Positions 1 through 9,901 are shown, counted from the stretch's first letter. The stretch: DNA of 64,000 bases from Halarcobacter sp. (GCF_963676935.1 NZ_OY781470.1:1-64000), one strand, 5' to 3'. Program-made: numbers and translations. The notes: generated from the sequence alone by a model not told the origin.

Positions 1-813
1 ATAGATTGTATACTCATCTGAAAGTTTAAATATCGCTTCAGCTGTTTTTACCCCTTCTGCTACTTCTCCTAGCTCTTCTAAAATATCTTCTAAGGATTTC
101 CCTTGAGCTAAACCTAAGCCTACTCTATAGTTTCTACTAAGTGTACTACTTGCAGTTAAAAACAGATCCCCTGCACCACTTAATCCTATAAATGAAGATT
201 TCTTTGCTCCAAATCTTTTACCAAATCTTTGCATCTCAACTAAACCTCTTGATATCAAAGATGCCCTTGCATTATTTCCTAAATGTAAACCTTCACAAAT
301 TCCACTTGCAATAGCTAAAACATTTTTGTATGCTCCTGCAATCTCTGCACCTATTACATCAGCACTATAATATACTTTTATAAAGTCTGGAAAAAAAGGC
401 TTAAATTTATCATATACTTTTTTAGATGTTGAGTTTAAAACTAATGCACAAGGTAGACCTTTTATAACTTCTGCAGCAAAAGATGGACCAGAAATAAAAC
501 CAATTGAGTTTTCAGGTACATATTCAGCATAAATTTCATTTAAAAATTCACCTGTACTTGCTTCAATACCTTTTGAAGCCACTAATACTTTTTGACCTTT
601 TGTATATTTAAAGTTTTGTTCTAACCATTCTCTTATTTGTTGTGCAGGTATAGCAATTACTAGATATTGACAATTTAGAGCTTCTTCTAAAGTTACAAAA
701 TTTTTTATATCTCTTTTTGTTCTTGAAGTGATAAGACACTCTTGATTTTGGCTAAGTGCAAACTGTAAGGCTTGACCCCATTTCCCTGCACCAATAACTG
801 CAATTTTTGCCAT
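1..813 (-). CDS. gpsA: Glycerol-3-phosphate dehydrogenase [NAD(P)+], partial
   Basis: Reduces dihydroxyacetone phosphate to sn-glycerol 3-phosphate in the cytoplasm, the entry step to phospholipid synthesis. The first 271 residues are present; the C-terminus is cut off by the window edge. An N-terminal Rossmann motif GAGKWG lies at about residues 8-13, followed by the family blocks ISGPSFA, the catalytic-lysine region AYKNVLAIASG and the substrate-binding block NNARASLISRG. The start is the ATG at 811-813, the only start that gives the conserved MAKIAVIGAG N-terminus. It is divergent from the MarR gene, with 165 bases between the starts. Family assignment is secure. Confidence 0.95.
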   Translation of the reverse strand, partial: MAKIAVIGAGKWGQALQFALSQNQECLITSRTKRDIKNFVTLEEALNCQYLVIAIPAQQIREWLEQNFKYTKGQKVLVASKGIEASTGEFLNEIYAEYVPENSIGFISGPSFAAEVIKGLPCALVLNSTSKKVYDKFKPFFPDFIKVYYSADVIGAEIAGAYKNVLAIASGICEGLHLGNNARASLISRGLVEMQRFGKRFGAKKSSFIGLSGAGDLFLTASSTLSRNYRVGLGLAQGKSLEDILEELGEVAEGVKTAEAIFKLSDEYTIY

Positions 814-944
814 AAGAAACCTTTTTGTGATTAAATTCTATATGTGATATTATCTAAAAATTGCTTTTAAGTTTTTTCAGATGACTTTTTAATTACAATT
901 TTATAGACAGATTTTTTATTATCCTTTGTTTAAGTTCTTTATAA

Positions 945-960
945 AGTTGTATATGCAACT
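945..960. promoter_or_regulatory. Candidate MarR operator (16-bp palindrome)
   Basis: AGTTGTATATGCAACT is a near-perfect palindrome (14 of 16 positions pair) ending 6 bases before the AAAGGAG ribosome binding site (967-973) of the MarR gene. MarR proteins usually autorepress through palindromes of this size overlapping their own promoter. The position fits this; the binding itself is inferred. Confidence 0.5.
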
Positions 961-978
961 ATATAGAAAGGAGTTTTT

Positions 979-1422
979 ATGAAAAAATTAAAAGATTTCT
1001 CTGTACCTTACAGAGTTGCACAAACAGCAAATAAAATAAATCAATCATTAACTAAAGTCTTAAGAGATTTTGATGTAGCACCTGAACAAAGAGCAATATT
1101 AGATTTTATAGACCAAGATAATACCCTTTCCCAAAATGAATTGAGTAAGAATTTAGGTAAAGATAAAACTACTATATCAAGAACACTTGATGCCTTAGAA
1201 AAAAAAGCTTATATAGTTAGAATACCTACACAAGAGGACAAAAGAGTTAAAACGATTAATCTTACTTCTCAAGGAGAAAGAGTACTTGAAAAAACTAAAA
1301 TTGTAATCGAAAATTTCAGAGAAGCAATGATTAATGATTTTTCTAAAGATGAGGTGGATACTATATTTAAACTTTTAGATAAAATCTCATTTAATATAGA
1401 TAAGTATTATGATGAAAACTAA
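979..1422 (+). CDS. MarR family transcriptional regulator
   Basis: A 147-residue winged-helix DNA-binding protein of MarR type. The helix-turn-helix sits at about residues 50-75 (LSQNELSKNLGKDKTTISRT), followed by a wing with the pattern IPTQEDKRVKTINLT and the usual LTSQG box. AAAGGAG lies 5 bases upstream of the ATG. It overlaps the MFS transporter gene by 14 bases, so the two are translated together. By analogy with other MarR-transporter pairs it probably represses this two-gene operon until the transporter substrate or a phenolic-type ligand releases it. The ligand cannot be read from the sequence. Confidence 0.92.
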   Translation: MKKLKDFSVPYRVAQTANKINQSLTKVLRDFDVAPEQRAILDFIDQDNTLSQNELSKNLGKDKTTISRTLDALEKKAYIVRIPTQEDKRVKTINLTSQGERVLEKTKIVIENFREAMINDFSKDEVDTIFKLLDKISFNIDKYYDEN

Positions 1423-2545
1423 AAAGCTAGGTAAAAATATTACTGTCTTGGCAGTTTTTTTAGCTTTTATGGGAATGGGAGTTGTTGATCCTATATTGCC
1501 AGATATAGCTCTTAAATTAGGTGCAAACCATTGGCAAGTGGAGATGTTATTTAGTGCATATATTCTTATGATGGCTTTTATGATGTTGCCTGCTGGTATT
1601 TTAGCAGTTAAATTTGGTGATAAAGCTATTATGGTAATAGGCTTAGGATTAGTTTCATTTTTTGCAAGTTTATGTGCTTTTTCTAATTCTATTTTTGATT
1701 TATCTTTATTTCGAGCAGGTTGGGGATTTTCAAATGCTTTATTTTTTGCAACTGCTTTGATTGTTTTAATTGCATTATCTAAAGATTATCATAAAGCAGT
1801 TGGTTTGTTTGAAGGTGCAATTGGATTTGGTATTTCTGCTGGACCACTACTTGGAGGTTTTTTAGGTGAACACTCTTGGAGATACCCTTTTCTAGCTACA
1901 GGAGTATTATCTTTTTGTGCTTTCCTTGCTGTATTTTTCTTTGTAAAAGTACCTAAATTAGAAAATAAAAGAAAAACAATTACATTTAATGATCTGAAAC
2001 TACTCTTTACAAATAAAAAATTTATACTTATATCAATTGCTGCAATGTTATATTTCTATGGTTTTATTGTTATCTTGGCATATTCTCCTTTAGTTGTTAG
2101 TTTAAATCCTTTAGAGATGGGCTTACTATTTTTTGGATGGGGTTTAGCTTTAGCCTATGGTTCAATTATTATAAGTACAAAGTTAGAAAAAATATTTGAA
2201 GTAAGAAATATAATACCTTTTTCTATTGCTCTTTTTGCTATTGTGCTTTTGATTATAATGCAAATAGAAACAAAGTCATTAATGAGTATGTTAATTATTC
2301 TATCTGGCTTATTATCTGGTGTTAATAACTCTTTATTAACCTCTTATGTTATGGAAGTAGATTTTGAAAAAAATATTATATCAGGTGGATTTAACTTTTT
2401 AAGATGGATGGGTGCTGCTACAGCTCCTGTACTTTCAGGATTTATAGCAGGTGTTTTTAATGATATGCATTTACCATTTTTATTTGCCGCTATATTTTCA
2501 TTAATTTCATTTGGTTTATTATTTAATTTAAGTAGAGCAAAGTAG
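1409..2545 (+). CDS. MFS drug/metabolite exporter
   Basis: A 378-residue integral membrane protein of the major facilitator superfamily with about 12 hydrophobic segments. The N-terminal half has the DHA1-type opening GMGVVDPILPDIALKLGA and a motif-A-like loop AVKFGDKAIM after TM2. The start lies inside the MarR gene; ATG codons at 1409 and 1412 are both possible. Coupling to a MarR repressor suggests export of a toxic small molecule. The substrate is unknown. It ends in a palindrome shared with the convergent gatB. Confidence 0.88.
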   Translation: MMKTKKLGKNITVLAVFLAFMGMGVVDPILPDIALKLGANHWQVEMLFSAYILMMAFMMLPAGILAVKFGDKAIMVIGLGLVSFFASLCAFSNSIFDLSLFRAGWGFSNALFFATALIVLIALSKDYHKAVGLFEGAIGFGISAGPLLGGFLGEHSWRYPFLATGVLSFCAFLAVFFFVKVPKLENKRKTITFNDLKLLFTNKKFILISIAAMLYFYGFIVILAYSPLVVSLNPLEMGLLFFGWGLALAYGSIIISTKLEKIFEVRNIIPFSIALFAIVLLIIMQIETKSLMSMLIILSGLLSGVNNSLLTSYVMEVDFEKNIISGGFNFLRWMGAATAPVLSGFIAGVFNDMHLPFLFAAIFSLISFGLLFNLSRAK

Positions 2546-2561
2546 AGATATCTCTACTTTG
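2538..2561. terminator. Bidirectional terminator between MFS gene and gatB
   Basis: A perfect 24-base palindrome with arms CAAAGTAGAGAT and ATCTCTACTTTG, containing the MFS stop codon and touching the gatB stop. Its position between convergent genes supports termination on both strands, although the U tracts are short. Confidence 0.7.
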
Positions 2562-3986
2562 TTATGATAATCTTTGTTTTAAAAGTTCATTTACTTTTTG
2601 TGGGTTTGCTGAACCTTTAGATGCTTTCATAGTTTGACCTACAAAAAATCCAATTAGTTTCTCTTTACCAGCTTTATATTCTACAACTTTATCTTCATTT
2701 GCTGCTAAAATTCCATCAATAATCTCTAATAATGCTCCATCATCAGATACTTGTTTTAATCCTAGTTTATCAATTGATGAATCTACATCTAAAGTTTCAT
2801 TTTCAATTAAATAATCAAGAACCTCTTTAGCTGCTTTTCCAGATATTGTGTTATCTTCAATTCTTTTTACAATTGTAGCAAGAGTTTTTGCATCAATAAA
2901 AGAATCTTCAAGTCCTGAACCATCAAGTCTTCCTAGTAGTTCTACTGTTAGCCAAGTAACGCCATTTTTACCCGTAATTCCCTCTTTCATCATCTCATCA
3001 AAATAGTTTGCCATCTCAACAGAAGCTGTTATTACTGAAGCATCATACTCTTTAATTTTATACTCTTTTACAAATCTCTCTTTCTTCTCATCAGGAAGTT
3101 CTGGAATTTGAGTATATTTTTCCATCATCTCATCTGTAATAATTAAAGCTAAAAGGTCTGGGTCAGGGAAATATCTATAATCCGCAGCATCCTCTTTACC
3201 TCTCATAGATCTAGTTTCACCTGAATCTGGATCAAAAAGTCTTGTTTCTTGAACAATCTCTTTATCATGCACTCCATCTTCCCAAGCTTCGATATGTCTA
3301 TTTACTTCATATTTTATTGCTTTTTCAATAAATTTAAATGAGTTCATATTTTTGATTTCACATCTAGTATAAAGGTTTGTATCACCTTTTGGTCTAATAG
3401 ATACATTAACATCACATCTAAATGAACCCTCTTGCATATTTGCATCAGATATACCAAGGTATCTAACTATTGAATGAAGTTTTTTTAGATATAAAATCGC
3501 TTCATCTGCATTTCTCATATCTGGTTCTGAAACTATCTCTAAAAGTGGAGTCCCTGCACGGTTTAAATCTACATGAGAAACTGAACCTGCATGAATATTT
3601 TTACCTGCATCATTTTCTAAGTGTGCTCTTGTTACACCAATTTTTTTACTAGTTCCATCTTCAAAATCTATTACAAGTTCACCTAATCCTACAACAGGTA
3701 CTTCAAATTGTGAAATTTGGTATCCATTTGGTAGGTCTGGATAAAAATAGTTTTTTCTATTAAATATAGATTTTTTATTAATTTGTGATTTAAGTGCAGT
3801 TCCTAACATAATCGCTTTATGTACTGCTTCTTTATTTAAAACTGGTAATGCTCCAGGTAAACCTAAACATGTTGGACATACATTTGTATTTGGTTCTTCT
3901 CCAAAACTTGTTGCACACGAACAAAAAAGTTTAGATTTGGTATTTAGTTGTACATGGACTTCAAGACCAATAATTACTTCAAACAT
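2562..3986 (-). CDS. gatB: Aspartyl/glutamyl-tRNA(Asn/Gln) amidotransferase subunit B
   Basis: Subunit of the GatCAB amidotransferase, which phosphorylates and amidates Glu-tRNA(Gln) and Asp-tRNA(Asn). The 474 residues match the usual full length. The N-terminus [17 protein letters not shown], the zinc-type cysteines in CSCATSF and [15 protein letters not shown], the kinase-domain block [15 protein letters not shown] and the C-terminal YqeY-like tail ([21 protein letters not shown]) are all visible. gatA and gatC are not in the window. It lies 12 bases downstream of the SurA-like gene and is probably transcribed with it. Confidence 0.97.
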   Translation of the reverse strand: MFEVIIGLEVHVQLNTKSKLFCSCATSFGEEPNTNVCPTCLGLPGALPVLNKEAVHKAIMLGTALKSQINKKSIFNRKNYFYPDLPNGYQISQFEVPVVGLGELVIDFEDGTSKKIGVTRAHLENDAGKNIHAGSVSHVDLNRAGTPLLEIVSEPDMRNADEAILYLKKLHSIVRYLGISDANMQEGSFRCDVNVSIRPKGDTNLYTRCEIKNMNSFKFIEKAIKYEVNRHIEAWEDGVHDKEIVQETRLFDPDSGETRSMRGKEDAADYRYFPDPDLLALIITDEMMEKYTQIPELPDEKKERFVKEYKIKEYDASVITASVEMANYFDEMMKEGITGKNGVTWLTVELLGRLDGSGLEDSFIDAKTLATIVKRIEDNTISGKAAKEVLDYLIENETLDVDSSIDKLGLKQVSDDGALLEIIDGILAANEDKVVEYKAGKEKLIGFFVGQTMKASKGSANPQKVNELLKQRLS

Positions 3987-3998
3987 CTATTTCCTTTA

Positions 3999-4823
3999 TT
4001 ATCTTACTATTCTTATATCTGCAGATAGTTTTAATTTTTCAAAATAATCTTTTAGAAATTTTTGTTCTCTATCTTGCATAATAATATTAAATATCCTATC
4101 TCTTACATTTTCAAAAGCGATAGTTTGTTCATTTTGTTTTTGTAGTATCATAAGTGTAACATACTGGTCACCAGCAGTAAATATAGGTGTAAATTGATTA
4201 TTATTTGTTTCATTAATCATATATCTAAGCTGTGGATTTAAATTTCTTTGATCTAAATCTATAGGTGAACTATTTACATCAGGAAGCTTAATCATTGGGT
4301 TCTGCATTGCACTTTCAAGGCTTTTTCTATTTTTTGAGCTATATTGTACTGCTTTTACATTTGTAGCCATTTTAAACATATTTGCGTTGTTTTCATAATA
4401 TATTTTAAGGTCTTCTTCTGTTGCAATTTTTAAGTTACCTCTTACAAGTTTCTCTGTAAGTTTTTGTTTTAAAATCAATTGTTTTGTTTGTTCTTCATAA
4501 GCATCATAATCTTTGTATTTTTGTTTAATAACTGATTTAAATTGGTATAAATCCATACCATTAGATGCAGCCAATTTTTCTAAATAATTGTTAACATCAA
4601 AAAGATCAACAGTGATATTATGTTCTTTTATTAATTGAGTAAAAAGTGCCTTATCTACTAATTGTGCTATTGCTTCTTCTCTTGGTATATTAAATTGAAC
4701 TTTTACTTTTTCAACATCATATAATGTGATTGGTTCATCGTTTACAGTTAGGGCTATTCCATTTATTAACTCTGCAAATGATACAGAAGCAGCCATAAAA
4801 AGGGCAAGTATAATTTTTCTCAT
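3999..4823 (-). CDS. SurA-like periplasmic chaperone / peptidyl-prolyl isomerase family protein
   Basis: A 274-residue secreted protein with a signal peptide (residues 1-17, ending SVSFA) followed by the SurA N-terminal chaperone fold (INGIALTVNDEPITLYDVEKVK). A degenerate parvulin-like region lies at about residues 150-260 (FKMATNVKAVQYSS ... QFTPIFTAGDQYVTLMI). It resembles the single-parvulin SurA-like protein of Campylobacter (Cj1289 type), which helps outer-membrane protein folding. Classical parvulin catalytic residues are not obvious, so a chaperone role is more likely than isomerase activity. A terminator-like hairpin separates it from the upstream dehydrogenase gene. Confidence 0.8.
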   Translation of the reverse strand: MRKIILALFMAASVSFAELINGIALTVNDEPITLYDVEKVKVQFNIPREEAIAQLVDKALFTQLIKEHNITVDLFDVNNYLEKLAASNGMDLYQFKSVIKQKYKDYDAYEEQTKQLILKQKLTEKLVRGNLKIATEEDLKIYYENNANMFKMATNVKAVQYSSKNRKSLESAMQNPMIKLPDVNSSPIDLDQRNLNPQLRYMINETNNNQFTPIFTAGDQYVTLMILQKQNEQTIAFENVRDRIFNIIMQDREQKFLKDYFEKLKLSADIRIVR

Positions 4824-4843
4824 TTTAATCCTTTCTCATAAAG

Positions 4844-4878
4844 ACAGATATTTTACCAAAAAAATGGTAAATATCTGT
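4844..4878. terminator. Hairpin terminator after the lactate dehydrogenase gene
   Basis: Arms ACAGATATTTTACCA (4844-4858) and TGGTAAATATCTGT (4865-4878) pair over 14 bp with one bulged base and a six-base A loop. It sits between the dehydrogenase stop and the SurA-like start, with short T runs on both sides. Confidence 0.7.
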
Positions 4879-4893
4879 TTTATAAAAAAAAGA

Positions 4894-7734
4894 TTAACAA
4901 TTTTTTGCTTTTGTAACCTTATCAATTAAATAAAATATTGAGTTATAATCTAAATTTGAGTGCTCACTTAAACCAATCTCACAAGTTTTAGAAGTACTAA
5001 ATGCATATTTAGCATTTTTTGTGTTATCTTTTAAAAATCTTAATGCAGAATCGTTAAGTTCTGGGAAGTTAAAACCTCTATCCCCTGCAAAACCACAACA
5101 TTTTACATTATCAGGAACTATTACATTTGTTGAACACATATTTGCAAGTTCAATAAATTTTTCATGTAATCCCATTTTTCTTGAACTGCAAGTTGTGTGA
5201 ATTGTAATAGCTTCATCAATTTTTTCAAAGTCTAATTGAGGGCTTAAGTAATCTAAAGCAAATTCAATTGGTTCATATAGTTTAATATCAGACTTAAAAC
5301 TTTCAATCATTTTTTTAGTACATGGACTGGTATCACAAAGTACAGGATATTGACCAAAATTACTAATCTCATTTAACTCTTTTTCCAATTCATCAGATTT
5401 GATTTGTGCTTGTTCTTTAAACCCTTTTGATGAGAAAGGCATACCACAACATAGATTTTCAAGATTATTAGGAAAAAGTATTTGGAATCCTGCTTTTTTA
5501 AGAAGTTTTATTGTTATATCAAATAACTCTTCATCTACTGTCGTTTTTGCATTTCTTCCCATACTTCTGTTTATACAAGAAGGGAAATAAACAACTTTTT
5601 TATCTAATTGTTGTTGTTCAAAATTTGTATTAATATTAATAGATTTTGGAAGATATGGGCTCCATTTTGGTATTTTCCCATTTGACCAATCTCTAAATGT
5701 AGAAGTGATTGATTCCATACTTGAAGTTCCAAGTATTTTATGAACTAAATTAGCTCCACCCAATCCAACTCTCATACCTTTTAATGTAGTTGAATAATTA
5801 TTTGCAATTTTTGATGCAATATTGTTTGCTGTATCACTTATTTGTTCAGCTCTTAAATATTTAGTTAAACTTCCTGTATCTATTTTTACAGGACATGCAG
5901 TTGAGCATAAAGAACAAGCTGCACAAGTTTCTAAACCATCATATTGATAAGCATCCATATACTCTTTTGCTTCTTCATTTTCCCCTATAGATTCTAGTCT
6001 TGATATCTCTCTATTTACCACAATTCTTTGTCTTGGTGTTAGTGTTATATCATTAGATGGGCAAGTTGGCTCACAAAAACCACACTCTATACATGTATCA
6101 ACTAAATTATTTGTTGCTGGCATAGCTTTTAAATTTTTTATATGTGCTTCAGCATCATCATTTATAATTACCCCTGGATTTAGTAGGTTTTTGGGATCAA
6201 ATAATTCTTTGATTCTTTTCATCATTGAATATGCAGTTTTACCCCACTCTACTTCAATGAATGCAGCCATGTTTCGCCCCGTACCATGCTCTGCTTTTAA
6301 ACTACCTTCATATTTAACAGCAACTTGATTTACTACATCATTCATAAACGCATCGTATCTTTTTACTTCTTCTTCAGTTGAAAAGTCTTGTGTAAATACA
6401 AAGTGGAAATTTCCCTCTAAGGCGTGACCAAAAATCAATGCTTCATTATAATTATGTTTTTTAAATAGCTCTTGAAGTTCAAGTGTTGCTTGTGCAAGGC
6501 TTTCAATAGGATATGCTACATCTTCAATAATTACAGTAGTTCCAATATCTCTTACAGCTCCAACTGCTGGAAATAAACCTTTTCTTATTTTCCAGTACAT
6601 AGTGTATTCTTTTACATCAGTTGTAAAATAGAAATCTCTAACTACTTTAAACTCTTCTAAAAGTTCTTCAATCTCTTTAATTTGTATTTTTAATGCTTCA
6701 TTGCTTACTGCTCTAGTTTCAATTAATAGTGCAGTTACCTCTTCATCAAAATCTTTTATAAAATCTGGCATACTTGGGTCTTCTTCTATACTTCTAAGCC
6801 CTGCCCTATCCATAAGCTCAACCGCATCAACAACTATTGTCTTTGAATCCCTTGCAAGTTTTAATTTTGTAACTGCACTACATGCTTCTTTTACATCTTT
6901 AAAATAGATTAATGCGCTTGCTTTATCTTTTAAGTCTTCAACTGTTTTATAAGTAATCTCTTCAATAAAAGCAAGTGTCCCTTCACTTCCAATGATTAAG
7001 TGTTGTAAGATTTCAAACTCATCATCAAAATCTGTTAATGCATTTAATGAGTAACCACAAGTGTTTTTGATTTTGAATTTTTTTTCAATCTTTTCTTTTA
7101 ATTCTTTATCATTTTTAGTTTCTGTTGCAATCTCTTTTAGTGCAGATAAAAACTCTTTATGTGTTTGTCTAAAACTCTCTTTACTCTTTTCATCTGAGGT
7201 ATCAAGTTTTGTTCCATCTGCAAAAATTAATTTCATTGAATCTAATGTTTTGTATGAGTTTTGAGAAATACCACAACACATACCAGAAGCATTATTTGCT
7301 GCAATTCCACCAATCATAGCTGCATTTATTGAAGCTGGGTCTGGACCAATTTTCTTTGAAAATGGTGCTAATATATTATTTGCTTCTTGTCCTGTAAGTG
7401 CAGGTTGAAGAGAGATTAGTGATTTGTCTTCTGATACTCTAAAATCCCTAAAGTTTCTTGAAGTAACAATTAGAATTGAATCACTAATTGCTTGTCCTGA
7501 AAGGGAAGTTCCTGCTGCTCTAAATGTAACACTTAGTTCCATCTCATTTGATAGTTTTAATATATCTTCAACCTCTTTTGAAGTATCAGTTTTAATAACT
7601 ATTTTTGGAATAAGTCTATAAAAAGATGCATCTGTTCCATAAGCTAAAGTGTGTAATTTATCTGTAAAAATTTTTTTAGTATCAATTTGTTTTGATATTT
7701 GTTTATAAAAATCTTGATATTTACCTTCTAACAT
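4894..7734 (-). CDS. FAD/4Fe-4S D-lactate-type dehydrogenase (GlcD-CCG fusion)
   Basis: A 946-residue membrane-associated respiratory 2-hydroxyacid dehydrogenase, most likely for lactate. Residues 1-510 are the FAD-linked oxidase module (FAD loop TFRAAGTSLSGQAIS, PDPASINAAMIGGIAANNASG, C-terminal KAEHGTGRNM). Residues 550-640 carry two ferredoxin clusters (CIECGFCEPTCPS, CAACSLCSTACP). Residues 690-940 hold two CCG cysteine-rich domains (ENLCCGMPFSSKG, VKCCGFAGDRGF). This fused layout matches the long Dld proteins of Campylobacterota. The neighbouring TRAP transporter and lutABC support lactate, but stereospecificity cannot be read from the sequence; glycolate or 2-hydroxyglutarate are alternatives. 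Confidence 0.85.
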   Translation of the reverse strand: MLEGKYQDFYKQISKQIDTKKIFTDKLHTLAYGTDASFYRLIPKIVIKTDTSKEVEDILKLSNEMELSVTFRAAGTSLSGQAISDSILIVTSRNFRDFRVSEDKSLISLQPALTGQEANNILAPFSKKIGPDPASINAAMIGGIAANNASGMCCGISQNSYKTLDSMKLIFADGTKLDTSDEKSKESFRQTHKEFLSALKEIATETKNDKELKEKIEKKFKIKNTCGYSLNALTDFDDEFEILQHLIIGSEGTLAFIEEITYKTVEDLKDKASALIYFKDVKEACSAVTKLKLARDSKTIVVDAVELMDRAGLRSIEEDPSMPDFIKDFDEEVTALLIETRAVSNEALKIQIKEIEELLEEFKVVRDFYFTTDVKEYTMYWKIRKGLFPAVGAVRDIGTTVIIEDVAYPIESLAQATLELQELFKKHNYNEALIFGHALEGNFHFVFTQDFSTEEEVKRYDAFMNDVVNQVAVKYEGSLKAEHGTGRNMAAFIEVEWGKTAYSMMKRIKELFDPKNLLNPGVIINDDAEAHIKNLKAMPATNNLVDTCIECGFCEPTCPSNDITLTPRQRIVVNREISRLESIGENEEAKEYMDAYQYDGLETCAACSLCSTACPVKIDTGSLTKYLRAEQISDTANNIASKIANNYSTTLKGMRVGLGGANLVHKILGTSSMESITSTFRDWSNGKIPKWSPYLPKSININTNFEQQQLDKKVVYFPSCINRSMGRNAKTTVDEELFDITIKLLKKAGFQILFPNNLENLCCGMPFSSKGFKEQAQIKSDELEKELNEISNFGQYPVLCDTSPCTKKMIESFKSDIKLYEPIEFALDYLSPQLDFEKIDEAITIHTTCSSRKMGLHEKFIELANMCSTNVIVPDNVKCCGFAGDRGFNFPELNDSALRFLKDNTKNAKYAFSTSKTCEIGLSEHSNLDYNSIFYLIDKVTKAKNC

Positions 7735-7842
7735 TTTAAATCCTTTATATATTTTTTTATTTTGAATTTAAAATATTTTATCACTCAAGACGTGGTACGG
7801 TATAGATTCTTTGTTGAGGATCGTTAATAAATGAAAACATTT

Positions 7843-7893
7843 TGTCACACTGTTTTAATATGATGTTTGAAAGAAGTTTAATACAGTGTGACA
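7843..7893. promoter_or_regulatory. Long inverted repeat between dctM and the dehydrogenase gene
   Basis: Perfect 11-bp arms TGTCACACTGT (7843-7853) and ACAGTGTGACA (7883-7893) with partial pairing further inward. On the strand of the flanking genes it is followed by A bases rather than a U tract. It is therefore either an mRNA 3' stem after dctM or an operator for the dehydrogenase promoter, not a textbook terminator. Confidence 0.55.
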
Positions 7894-7901
7894 TTTTATA
7901 C

Positions 7902-9275
7902 CTACATCTCTGCAGTCATTCCAAATAGTTCAGGATAGAAAGCAACTATTCCTAAAACAATTATTTGTATAGCAATAAAAGGTAATACTCCTCTATAGAT
8001 ATGACCTGTTGTAACTCCTGCTGGGGCACAACCTTTTAGATAGAATAGTGAAAAACCAAAAGGTGGGGTTAAAAACGATGTTTGTAAGTTCATCGCAATT
8101 AAAATAGCAAACCACACAGGGTTTATACCTAAGGTATCAGCTACAGGGATTAATATAGGAACAATAATATATGAAATTTCAATAAAGTCAATAAAGAATC
8201 CAAGGATTAATATTGCTAACATTGTAAAGATTATGAATCCCCATTTGTCATCCCCTGGAAGACTTAACATAGCATGTTCAACAATTTCATCTCCACCAGT
8301 ATATGAAAATACCATAGAGAATGCTGTAGCACCAATAAGAATACCAAATACCATTGATGTGATTTTTACAGCTTCTAATGCTGCTTCTTTTACAACATCT
8401 ATAGAAAATGTTTTATATAAAACTGCTAATAAAACTGCACCAATACATCCCACAGCTGCCGATTCTGTTGGTGTAGCTACACCTTCAAAAATAGAACCTA
8501 AAACTAAAATTATAAGTGTTAGTGATGGGATAATATCGATTAGTGCTCTAATAACCTGTTTCTTTTTATTCCCTCTTGATGGATCAGCTGGAATTGCTGG
8601 TGCCATATCTTTTTTTATAAATGAAACTACTAATATAAATAAAATATATGCTCCAACTAACACAAGTCCAGGTATTAATGCGGCTTTAAATAGATCCCCT
8701 ACAGGAACTTGGAAAACATCTCCAAGTATGATTAATACAATTGAAGGTGGAATAATTTGTCCTAATGTTCCAGAAGCACAAATTGTACCGGTGGCAAGCT
8801 CTGTATTGTATTTATATTTCATCATAACAGGAAGTGAAATTACTCCCATCGCTACAACTGAAGCTCCAACTACTCCTGTAGATGCTGCAAGTAAAGTTCC
8901 AACTAATACAGTTGAAATAGCAACACCACCTCTAACTTCACCAAATAAGAATCCCATAGACTCCAATAGTTTCTCTGCTAAACCTGTTTTTTGTAGAATA
9001 ATTCCCATAAAAATAAACATAGGAATAGCCATAAGAATTGTACTTTGCTGAATAGAATAGATTCTAAAAGGCATATAATCAAACATAGAGATACCTTCAA
9101 CCCATCCTTCATGAAGTAAAGAGATTAAAGCTTGACCCTCTTCTGCATAAGAAAATATTTCAATAAAACCTGCAAGTATACCAAAAAATACAGCAACTGC
9201 TGCAAATGTAAACGCAACTGGAAACCCAATAATCAGCATAAATAATGCTGTGAAAAACATCACTATACCAATCAT
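7902..9275 (-). CDS. dctM: TRAP transporter large permease subunit DctM
   Basis: The 457-residue transport subunit of a tripartite ATP-independent periplasmic transporter, driven by an ion (usually Na+) gradient. The whole length is hydrophobic with about 12 segments. Family blocks are FPVAFTFAAVAVFFG, PMFIFMGIILQKTG, the loop ASGTLGQIIPPSI near residue 165, and FIDFIEISYIIVPILIPVADTLGI near residue 365, followed by TSFLTPPFG. Its start overlaps the dctQ stop by 4 bases. With dctP and dctQ it forms a complete transporter, here next to lactate-oxidising genes. Confidence 0.95.
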   Translation of the reverse strand: MIGIVMFFTALFMLIIGFPVAFTFAAVAVFFGILAGFIEIFSYAEEGQALISLLHEGWVEGISMFDYMPFRIYSIQQSTILMAIPMFIFMGIILQKTGLAEKLLESMGFLFGEVRGGVAISTVLVGTLLAASTGVVGASVVAMGVISLPVMMKYKYNTELATGTICASGTLGQIIPPSIVLIILGDVFQVPVGDLFKAALIPGLVLVGAYILFILVVSFIKKDMAPAIPADPSRGNKKKQVIRALIDIIPSLTLIILVLGSIFEGVATPTESAAVGCIGAVLLAVLYKTFSIDVVKEAALEAVKITSMVFGILIGATAFSMVFSYTGGDEIVEHAMLSLPGDDKWGFIIFTMLAILILGFFIDFIEISYIIVPILIPVADTLGINPVWFAILIAMNLQTSFLTPPFGFSLFYLKGCAPAGVTTGHIYRGVLPFIAIQIIVLGIVAFYPELFGMTAEM

Positions 9276-9901
9276 TTATTAACATCCTTTTTAGTATCTT
9301 CATCTTTTCCATCTATATCTACAACATGAAACTTATGCTCTTCAAGTTCACATTGCACATGATGCATATCCTCTTTTAAATTATAGTTACTATACTCTTT
9401 ACTGATACCTTTAAACACATTTAGATTTTTAATAAAAAATCCAATTGTAGTGATAATTAAAAGTAAAAATGATAATGGTATTAAAGATTTTACAATCCAT
9501 CTATATGGTAGACCACCTGGGTCACCACTTTGTTCCATCATTGTATATGATTCTACAACTGTATCTATTGAACTTAAACCAACAAGTATTGATATAGGTA
9601 AAATAAATAATACAGACCCTACCATATTAATTAAGGCTTTTTTTCTTGGAGTTAATTTATCATAAACAAGGTCTACTCTTACATGCCCATCCTCTTTTAG
9701 AGTATACGCAATACCAATTAATATAATTACAGAGAATAGATGCCACTCCATCTCTTGCATAGCAATTGAACCTGTTTTAAAGAAGTATCTCATAACTACA
9801 TCATAAAACACATTTAAAATCATTAGTACCATTGCTATAGCAGTTATACTTCCAATAATATCAGCGAATTTATCAAAACCACGTTCTAACTTTAACAACA
9901 T
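9272..9901 (-). CDS. dctQ: TRAP transporter small permease subunit DctQ
   Basis: A 209-residue membrane protein with four hydrophobic helices (about residues 12-32, 50-65, 92-112 and 133-155) and a charged cytoplasmic C-terminal tail of about 45 residues. The family signature NVFYDVVMRYFFKTGSIAMQEMEWHLF and the loop EDGHVRVDLVYDKL are present. It joins DctM in the membrane and contacts the binding protein. It is preceded by a hairpin that separates it from dctP and overlaps dctM by 4 bases. Confidence 0.92.
   Translation of the reverse strand: MLLKLERGFDKFADIIGSITAIAMVLMILNVFYDVVMRYFFKTGSIAMQEMEWHLFSVIILIGIAYTLKEDGHVRVDLVYDKLTPRKKALINMVGSVLFILPISILVGLSSIDTVVESYTMMEQSGDPGGLPYRWIVKSLIPLSFLLLIITTIGFFIKNLNVFKGISKEYSNYNLKEDMHHVQCELEEHKFHVVDIDGKDEDTKKDVNK

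Noticed and set aside
8233-9051. A 272-residue open frame opposite dctM
   Set aside because: It is an antisense shadow of the transporter gene, with no ribosome binding site and Ile/Thr/Pro-rich composition mirroring hydrophobic codons.
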